From the NCBI RefSeq assembly GCF_040958095.1, contig NC_091214.1:8397201-8461200 (forward strand): DNA of 64,000 nt, in the 5' to 3' direction. The notes below the pieces were generated by a model. That model worked only from the letters and a program-made list of their open reading frames with translations, was not told the origin of the DNA and searched no databases. This stretch comes from Procambarus clarkii. Its lineage: Eukaryota > Arthropoda > Malacostraca > Decapoda > Cambaridae. The position numbers and the translations under genes were made by a program. Below, in pieces: positions 1-6,816 of this stretch (the first letter of the stretch is position 1; every line of letters begins with the position of its first letter).

Positions 1-1153
1 GCCAAACAAGATATAGAAAGTTTTGTCAATGTTGAGGATGAGTTTGTTGGCAATTAGCCAAAGATGGACTTTATTTAGCTCAGTATTCACTGTGCCATTA
101 AGAGCAAGGGGGTCAGGACTGGAATAAATGAAGGTTGTGTCGTCAGCAAATAGAATTGGTTTGAGATGTTGGAAGGCATTTGGAAGGTCATTAATGTATA
201 TGAGAAAGAGGAGAGGGCCAAGTATGCTGCCATGAGGAACACCAATGTTGATGGGTAGGGTGGGAGAAACTGAATTATTCACAGAAACATCCTGGAGCCT
301 GTCAGTAAGGTAAGATTTGAGGAATTGCAGGGAGTGATCTCTGACTCCATAATGATGTAATTTAAGAAGGTTTTGGTGGTTGACAGTGTCAAAAGCCTTA
401 CGTAGGTCCACAAATAACCCAGCAGGGAACTAATTTTTATCAAGAGCTGCATGTATCAAGTTGATCAAACTAATAAGTGCATTGTTAGTGCTTCTTTTGG
501 GTCTCAAGCTATATTGACATGAGCTAAGTATATTGTGTTTGGCTAGATAAGAGTAAAGTTACTTGTAGATTAGTTTTTCAAATATTTTTGACAAGTTTGG
601 CAGGATTGATATAGGTCTGTAGTTGTTAACATCAGTGAGATCACCACATTTGTGGACAGGGGTTACTCTCACTTTTTTTAGAATAACTGGAATGATTTGG
701 AGTTCAAGTGACTTGTTGAAGAGCAATGCAATAGCAGGGGTTAAAGATCTGGAGGCTTTTTTGTAAATTAAAGTTGGTATCTCCTCAAGGGCACCAGACT
801 TGGTTTTAAGGAAAAGGATTATCTCATTTACATCTGTGGAATTTGCAGGCGTTAGGTACAGAGACTGGATAGTTACCTGTAAGATAGTCCTGAACATCAG
901 TACTGGAAGATGGAATACCATATGCAAGGGATGACCCAATGGAAGAGAAGAACCTATTGAACTCATTAGCAGTATCAGAGGCTGTAAGCAGACCATCATT
1001 ATTTGACAGGAGTGTTGGTTTGTTATTTAAACTCTTCTTTGATCCCAATATTTGTGAAATTGTGCTCCAAGTTTTCTTAATGTTGCTCTTTGTTTGGGTA
1101 AATTTATCTTCGTAGTATTTAGTTTTGGCTCTTCTAATTATTTTAGATAGCAA
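1..1153 (-). pseudogene. Linker and reverse transcriptase of NLR-A copy A1, frameshifted
   Basis: Two overlapping minus-strand frames (824-1153 and 559-999) carry consecutive parts of one protein. The first holds the basic post-endonuclease linker (MLSKIIRRAKTKYYEDKF). The second holds the start of RT, including NNYRPISILPNLSKIFEKLI, the conserved RT entry motif of jockey/CR1/L2-type elements. The frame change lies near 840-1000. The remaining RT (palm, [12 protein letters not shown] region near 390, FADD region near 140) is readable only with further frame changes. RT would copy element RNA at a nicked target site; this copy cannot make an intact enzyme. Confidence 0.85.
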
Positions 1154-1787
1154 TGACGAGTAATTCTTTGAAAATTCTCTGGAGACGATTACTAACCTAC
1201 ACTTCTTCTCAAGGTCATGTTTTTTATTAATGGATTTATGTATTACCTTTGTAAGCCAATGGTTGTTTAGCCTTTTTTGTAGTGACTTGTTTCGTAAGCA
1301 TAGGACAGTGGGTGTTATAAAGGCTGAGAGTTTTTTGAAGAAAAGATTACACTGCTAGGTTGATGTCCTCTATGTTACCTAATTCGGACTCACAGTTGAC
1401 ATTAGCAGCAGCAGCTATAAAATTGCCTATAGCAGTTTCATTGTGCAGCCTAAAGCTTATTTCCCTTTTCTCTAGAGGTGGTTTGTTAATGTTAGTTAGG
1501 AGAAATGTGGGGTAATGGTCTGTAGTGCTATCGGTGATTATACCTGAAGTAAATGGAGAGGTTATGTTGGTCCAGATGTGATCAAGAGCCGTGGCAGTAC
1601 TATCAGTGATTCTAGTAGGTCTAGTGATTAAGGGTATGAAGAAGCAGGAATTCATACAGTTGAGGAAGCTGACAGCAGTAGAGTTTTCAGGCTCGCAGAG
1701 GTCAATATTAAAGTCCCCTGCGATAATTAGATGGTTTTTGTTATGTCTGTTATCTAGTATTAGATTTTTAAGGTTAGAGTTGAATTC
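1..1787 (-). mobile_element. NLR-A copy A1, non-LTR retrotransposon fragment
   Basis: Read on the minus strand this runs from the endonuclease (about 1787 to 1347) through a linker (about 1340 to 840) into the reverse transcriptase, which leaves the window at position 1 just after the FADD motif region. It matches, domain for domain, the better preserved NLR-A copy at 47453-50868. Frames are broken in several places, so it is a dead copy. The element is cut by the window edge, so its 3' end cannot be judged. Confidence 0.9.
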
Positions 1788-1898
1788 GGACACATCAGTG
1801 TTAGGCCAATTCTTCCTAGACACATCAGTGTTAGGACACATCAGTGTTATATTAGCAGCAGCAGCTATAAAGTTGCTTATAGAAGATTCATTGTGCAA
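1347..1898 (-). pseudogene. APE-type endonuclease segment of NLR-A with in-frame partial duplication
   Basis: A 183-codon minus-strand frame encodes the C-terminal half of an APE-like endonuclease. [10 protein letters not shown] and the [12 protein letters not shown] and TDHYPTF motifs are visible; the TDHYP histidine is the expected catalytic base. The beginning of the frame repeats the end of the domain (RLHNE...NFIAAAAN occurs twice), so a second, more diverged copy of the domain end has been fused upstream without breaking the frame. N-terminal catalytic motifs are missing. No functional enzyme is expected. Confidence 0.8.
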
Positions 1899-2016
1899 CC
1901 TAAAGCTTATCTTCCTTGTATCTAGAGGTGGTTTATTAATGTTGGTTCGGAGAAATGATGGGTAATGGTCTTTGGTCCTATCAATGATTATCCCTGAAGT
2001 AAGTGGAGAGGTTATG
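1788..2016 (-). repeat. Partial duplicate of the NLR-A endonuclease 3' part with short tandem repeats
   Basis: 1851-2016 repeats 1381-1590 at lower identity, in the same orientation. The joint carries three copies of a 16-base unit, ACACATCAGTGTTAGG-like, at about 1789-1804, 1819-1834 and 1834-1849. The small repeats probably mark the crossover of an unequal tandem duplication. Confidence 0.75.
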
Positions 2017-2357
2017 TTAGTTCATTATTGTGTATTGTTTTTCATTGTGTATTATTCTAATCTGCTTTTGTATCAAAATTTCTTGCAATGTACCTGTAAT
2101 TTTTTTTTGGTCATTTTTACTGTAATTATTTTACTTAAAATTATATGTACCTGTTAATGTAAAGCTGTAGAGTACCTGTAAACATTTTTTGTCAATTTTA
2201 CTGTTAATTATCTAAAAATTATCTCTTAGTTTATGGACTTGCCCAGAATGCTATGCGTGCTAGTGGCTTTAAAAAAAAATATAAATTCAACCTAATTTCT
2301 ATGTTAACCCCTAATGTACCTTCTTGTATATAAATAACTAAATAAATAAATAAAAAT
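2017..2357 (+). mobile_element. NLR-B-like 3' tail fragment
   Basis: AT-rich 3' untranslated sequence ending in a TGCCC-GAATGCT...CTAGTGGCTTT block, then CTTCTTGTATATAAATAA and a short (AAAT)n tail. This matches the 3' ends at 17149-17287 and 62620-62783, in plus orientation and more diverged. No coding sequence remains, so this is a strongly 5'-truncated insertion. Confidence 0.75.
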
Positions 2358-2362
2358 AATAG

Positions 2363-2615
2363 AAGGTTACATGGTGCTGGTTAGGTAGTACTTAACTGCT
2401 CTCTCAAACTGGTTAAGAGAAGGGCAGTCTTTGACGTGATTGGGAAGGTCATTCCAAATTTTGGGACCCTTGATTTACAGAGAACTAATACTTTTGTCAA
2501 GTTACACTCTTGGAATATCAAATACTGGATATATTTGTTTCAAGTGTGGTTCCCATGGGTTCTATTACAGCCCACTAGGAAGCTTTTAAGATCAGGATTA
2601 GCATTGCAATACCTT
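2363..2615 (-). mobile_element. Diverged NLR-A 3'-coding fragment
   Basis: On the minus strand this resembles the C-terminal coding part of NLR-A (compare 50280-50520: cysteine/histidine-rich region followed by the W-NDLPNHVK-like end). Several stops and substitutions make it non-coding. It ends where the P1 hairpin begins. Confidence 0.7.
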
Positions 2616-2645
2616 GGAGATACCATTCCTTTGGAGACTTCCCGC

Positions 2646-2708
2646 TGAAGGCGCAAGGGACATAAGGAGTCATTAGGTCCCTGACTCCTTATGTCCCTTG
2701 CGCCTTCA
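2646..2708. repeat. 27-bp perfect hairpin at the 5' end of P1
   Basis: Arms 2646-2672 and 2682-2708 are exact reverse complements with a 9-base loop. The left arm is an inverted copy of the first bases of the truncated RT sequence, and weaker complementarity continues outward to about 2625 and 2730. Confidence 0.9.
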
Positions 2709-3414
2709 AGCTGAAGTTTCCAAAGGAATTTGTTGACTTACTGCGGGGAACACGGGCCACAGGGATAAGAGCCTCGTTGGACGTAGAATCGCTGTTTACC
2801 AACGTACCTGTGGATGAAACAATCGGGATGATAGCGGACAGAGTGTATCGTGATCCGGCCTGTACTCCTCTTGACATACCAGAAAACATTCTAAGGAAAC
2901 TACTCCAAGCTTGTACTAAAGAGGCACCCTTCTTGAGCCCGGATGGGCACATGTATAAGAAAGTAGATGGGGTCGCCATGGGTTCTCCCCTAGGTGTCCT
3001 GTTTGCGAACTTCTACCTGGGTACCATCGAGCAAAAGTCTTAGTCGACATGAACTTGAAACCGGCCATATACTGCAGGTATGTTGACAACATTTTTACAC
3101 AGGTACCTGATGTCAGACATCTGCAGGAGCTGAAGGAGGCATTTGAGCAGAATTCTGTGTTGCGTTTCACTTACGAGATGGAGAAGGATGGGAAGCTGCC
3201 CTTTCTAGATGTAACAGTCATGGAAAGGAGCGGAGGTTTCCACACTGCAGTCTACACTAAGGAAACAAACATAGGAATGTGCCTAAATGCCAACAGTGAC
3301 TGCCCAGACAGGTACAAGAGGAGTGTTGTTAACGCTTACGTCGACCGTGCTCTCAGCCACAGCTCAGGATGGAAGCAAGTCGACGAAGAACTCTGTAGGG
3401 TAAGGGTAGGGTAG
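2709..3414 (+). pseudogene. Penelope-like reverse transcriptase of P1, frameshifted
   Basis: Two successive frames (2777-3043, 3049-3414) encode the catalytic RT core. Motif A is [11 protein letters not shown], motif B is [19 protein letters not shown], and motif C appears as CRYVDNIFTQVPD where other copies in the window read CRYVDDIF, so the second catalytic aspartate is mutated to asparagine. The frame shifts near 3036 because an A5 run has become A4. The start is truncated, and the frame ends where the foreign patch at 3412 begins. Inactive. Confidence 0.9.
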
Positions 3415-3534
3415 GGGCTAAAGAGCTGTAGGATTTTTTTGTAAATTAAAGTTGGTATCTTCTCAAGGGTACTAGACTTGGTTTTAAGGAAAAGGATTAT
3501 CTCATTTACATCAGTGGAATTTGCAACAACGGTT
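3412..3534 (-). mobile_element. NLR-A scrap embedded in the P1 RT
   Basis: About 110 bases match the NLR-A linker region (compare 757-840, minus strand) and replace roughly nine bases of PLE sequence between the GTAAGG and GTCAACAACGG blocks found in the other copies. No poly-A, TSD or element end is visible, so it is a patch rather than a normal insertion. Confidence 0.8.
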
Positions 3535-3639
3535 GCAAATGGTCAACAACGGTTTCTCCAATGGTTTCGTTGAAGACATCATAAGAAGGAAAGTGAAACG
3601 CCATGCAACCTCTGAAGAGACAACTAACACAACACCTAT

Positions 3640-4199
3640 ACCCCCCTATTAGACTATTTTACAGGAACTTCTTTTCCACAGCTCATAAAACGGAGGAAAG
3701 GGTCCTGAAAGATATTGTTAATAGAAACATTATCCCTACAGACAAAAATCAGATGATACAACTGACGATTTACTATAAAACCAAAAAAACGGCCAGCCTA
3801 CTCATGAGAAACTCTTCAGACACAAAGCAGAACGCTTTAAAAGAGACCAACGTCGTCTATGCCTTCAAATGCCCTGTTGGGGACTGTAAGCCTAAAAAAA
3901 CTCAGTATACAGGCAAGATAACAACATCTCTTTCCAGGCGATTAACGATGCATAAGCAACAGGGCTCCATTAAGGAACATATAATCTCTTCCCACAACCA
4001 AACCATCACCAGAGAAATCTTAGCAAACAACACAGAAATCATCGATAGATACAGCGATAGCAGGCGGCTTGACGTCTACGAGGCTCTACACATCAAGAAG
4101 TCAACACCAGCAATCAACAGCCAATTAATGCACAACTATATTCTACCCACCTCAAGACTCCGCTCCAATATAGAAGCATCAAGAAATATGGACCAATAG
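3640..4199 (+). pseudogene. Penelope GIY-YIG endonuclease domain of P1
   Basis: This frame is open to TAG at 4197 and contains FYRNFFSTAHKTEERVLKD, then VVYAFKCPVGDC, then TQYTGKITTSLSRRLTMH. In other copies the last block reads QYIGK, so the YIG triad is altered to YTG here. The Cys pairs before the core are the zinc-binding-like cysteines common in PLE endonucleases. The endonuclease nicks target DNA for RNA-primed insertion. The frame is separated from RT by the NLR-A patch and by an expanded C run near 3643, so no RT-EN fusion protein can form. Confidence 0.88.
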
Positions 4200-4367
4200 G
4201 CTTTCTACAAATCACTTCCATTCAATACACATTGTTTCGTGTTCTGTCTTGTGTTTAGGAATTTAATACCCTATTAATACCACCTCACCCCATCCACCTA
4301 ACTCAAATGTAGATATAAACAAATCGAAGATGTGTAAGTTCTATTCAGTTGTGTATGTGTAAGCTAA

Positions 4368-4422
4368 AGTCTTTGAAAATGTAATAAGTTTTACGAAACG
4401 CGCTCAAGTGTCGCGTCAGACT
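4368..4422 (+). ncRNA. Hammerhead-like fold in the P1 tail
   Basis: Stem I AGTCT/AGACT, stem II GTAA/TTAC, then GAAA, stem III CGCG/CGCG with a 9-base loop, then TC. This is the order of a hammerhead ribozyme. The strand that should read CUGANGA reads UUGAAAA plus one extra U, changing two core bases needed for catalysis. Five more copies with the same layout lie in this window. Self-cleaving activity is doubtful. Confidence 0.55.
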
Positions 4423-4432
4423 AGAAATAAAA

Positions 4433-4600
4433 ATGAATTTTGGAGAATTGATTTTTGAATTACCACCAACAGTGAAAAGAAACGTACGAAATATCGAGAA
4501 AATTCGTGTTAGAATTATTAATCTTACTTTTTCGGTCATATTTAATAATATATGTCTACAGGAAAGACTGCTACCAAAATATACTAATATATATATATAT
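4433..4600 (+). CDS. Start of the PLE-1 ORF carried in the 3' tail
   Basis: The ATG lies 10 bases past the hammerhead-like fold. The peptide [19 protein letters not shown]...LLPKYTNI is conserved in five tails of this window and then runs into the (TA)n tract as Ile-Tyr repeats. PLEs are known to carry terminal pseudo-LTRs, so an ORF start at the 3' end is expected if copies were tandem. It is a fragment with no downstream partner here. Confidence 0.65.
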
Positions 4601-4604
4601 GTAT

Positions 4605-6783
4605 TGTTGGGGGTTTCACCTCTCTATTATTCTCTACCCTTACTCTGGGGTGAGCAATAGTTACGCTCAAGGTAACTCACCGTAGCCCTGCGGGTCTTCC
4701 CTCGATCCTCACGGCGCCACTGCACGCCAGGAGAGTCTCCCAGTCAATCTTAACGGCCTCTTATTAAGAAAGAGTGAGAACACGACTCGATCACATCGAC
4801 CGTCGTGTGCCCTCCCCAACAATAGGGCTCTACGGTTAAACACAAGATCGCCAACTGGTGTTTAAGGTGGCCAGTAACACCCTCAGTGGACTGGTGTATT
4901 CAGTGGTAGCCTTGGCAAGGTCACACTCAAAGATCAGGAATCAGGCAGGTACTTATTGTTATCACTCTATGCTTACAGGTATAGTATAGCCACAAGATCA
5001 ATGGAGGGGATGATAAAAACACAAAGAGAGTTCTGTATTTTACTTAAAATGTATGAAAGATGTCACAAAACCAAACAATAATCAATAAATCAACTGATCC
5101 TGACTCGGCCGGTAATTCCCACGGATATTATGTGATCATAAGGTGGCAACATCTCCCTTCCTCATCAAGTGTCAAGAACAGCTGATCGCAATGGCCTCTC
5201 CGCGCGAACTTTGCTTGTTTTCTAGATTCACGCGCGCTGTTCCTTTAAATTTTCCAATATTACTAGAAACTCGCACACTCGATATTGGCACAAATAAACC
5301 GTATTACTCAGTTACACTGTACTCAGGCTCAAACAGTCTTTTCTACAATCAATGCTATAATGATTCACTGTAATGGCTTTACATTGTTCTTCACTCAACC
5401 ATATATTATGAAATATTAACCCTGGAGTTTTCAGTACTTTCTCTCGTGGGCGATAACGCAATAATTCACTGTACTCACAAATGATTATTCACTGAATGAA
5501 CAGACATATATATGGTATATAAATCAATCATCAATACATGGAAAATAAATAGTTTCTGGGCACATAGCCTAACCTCCAAATACTGGCATAATATTATATA
5601 TAATTCACCACTATATGTTCATATCAAAAATCTATAGAAAGATATACACAACACAGTAAATTTATCACTGGTTCCTGGTGCCTGTACACACCAATAATCA
5701 ACATGAATATTACAAGTACTCTTGATAGTACTGTCTAGCACACTGGTGCTTTACCATGACATAGGTGAGACTTGCTCACGACATATAAAATCTTCAGGCT
5801 AGATAATATAGCCAAATAATATAGCTAACTAAAGGGGAATGGGGAGGGAACTAGAACCACCTACTTCACCCTATCCTCCGATGAGAGTCGAGATGTAGCT
5901 CCTGGTCCTCGTGTCGGGAACGCCCCCACACTACACGTCGTCGTGTCCTACCAGAGCCTCTCGTCGTCCCACCGTTTAGCGCGTCGTCTCCGTGCCTCCT
6001 CACTGCAGGTCCGTCCTCCTCCTTGACTTCTTGAAGGTTGGAGTCGGTCTCCTGGCCGTCGTCTTCTCCCAGCAACGGCTGTCGCCTACGTCTCAGCTAC
6101 AGTCGTTCGGCTTCCCCAAATAGTCCTCTCTTCCTCAGCTACCCAGTGGCTCTGTCAGCCACTACGCTGTCACGAACTGGTGAATTGCCACAGACGTCAA
6201 CCTACGTCACTGCACGGCTTCACTGCTACTGGCACAGTACCTGACTGGAGCACTTGTTGCTCAAATAACCGTCAATTCCCTCTTCTGGTTCAACACATGA
6301 ACTAGGGAAGACTTCTCAGAGTACTGGCGAACTTCCGATGACGCGTAAATCCACGGTAGTGGGAAACAGCTGTCCGACGGACAGGACCACTCGTCGCACG
6401 TCCGACCTCTATGACGTGTCGTGTCTGACTGCTGGCGCCAGAGTGGCGCACGGCCCGGACCCCCTTCCATCGTGACGTCACCTTTGCTACGGGAGGTTTT
6501 CATTGGCTCCCGGTGCCACATTGCTGTCGGTGACCAATCCGGTGCCACTGACGTCACACGGTTTTGGCGGGAGATCAGGGAAGCCAGCGCCATCTTGGCT
6601 CCCTAAAGGGCCTAAACCACAGGCCAAAATATCACTATTTCACAAATTTCTCGGCTCTCCGAGAACACTTCACTCTCTCCCATATATCAAATTGTAGCCT
6701 GCAACGTAGAGAACGCTTGGGAAAAGTAGACATGACTCTTACTGCAGGCGTGGGAGAATTATAAGGGGGGGAACTCCGTCACA
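4605..6783 (-). repeat. 3' LTR (left)
   Basis: 2179 bp, TG...CA ended. It matches 9911-12089 at a constant offset of 5306, with differences at 6014, 6356 and 6778. The short ORFs inside (for example 5143-5373) also occur in the other LTR and have no recognisable domain; I treat them as chance frames. Confidence 0.93.
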
Positions 6784-6796
6784 TACCCCTCCCCTT
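6784..6796 (-). other. Polypurine tract
   Basis: The minus strand reads AAGGGGAGGGGTA immediately before the 3' LTR. This is the expected plus-strand primer site of an LTR retrotransposon. Confidence 0.8.
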
Positions 6797-6816
6797 AAAA
6801 TAAGAGTCATGTCTCG

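Larger units (their letters stand above)
2616..4604 (+). mobile_element. PLE-1 copy P1, Penelope-like element
   Basis: From 5' to 3': a snap-back hairpin, Penelope-type RT lacking its N-terminal third, an inserted NLR-A scrap, GIY-YIG endonuclease, a 3' region with a hammerhead-like fold, the start codon region of a further PLE ORF, and a short (TA)n tract. An LTR retrotransposon inserted directly after the TA tract. The order RT then GIY-YIG is diagnostic of Penelope-like elements. The copy is 5'-truncated and frameshifted. Confidence 0.92.

Noticed and set aside
1591..1965. 124-codon plus-strand ORF
   Set aside because: Antisense to the NLR-A endonuclease frame, without a domain of its own.
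5143..6764. Several 60-110 codon ORFs in the LTR, repeated at 10449-12070 and 13409-14305
   Set aside because: Repeated because the LTR is repeated. No domains, overlapping on both strands, and variable in the diverged solo LTR.
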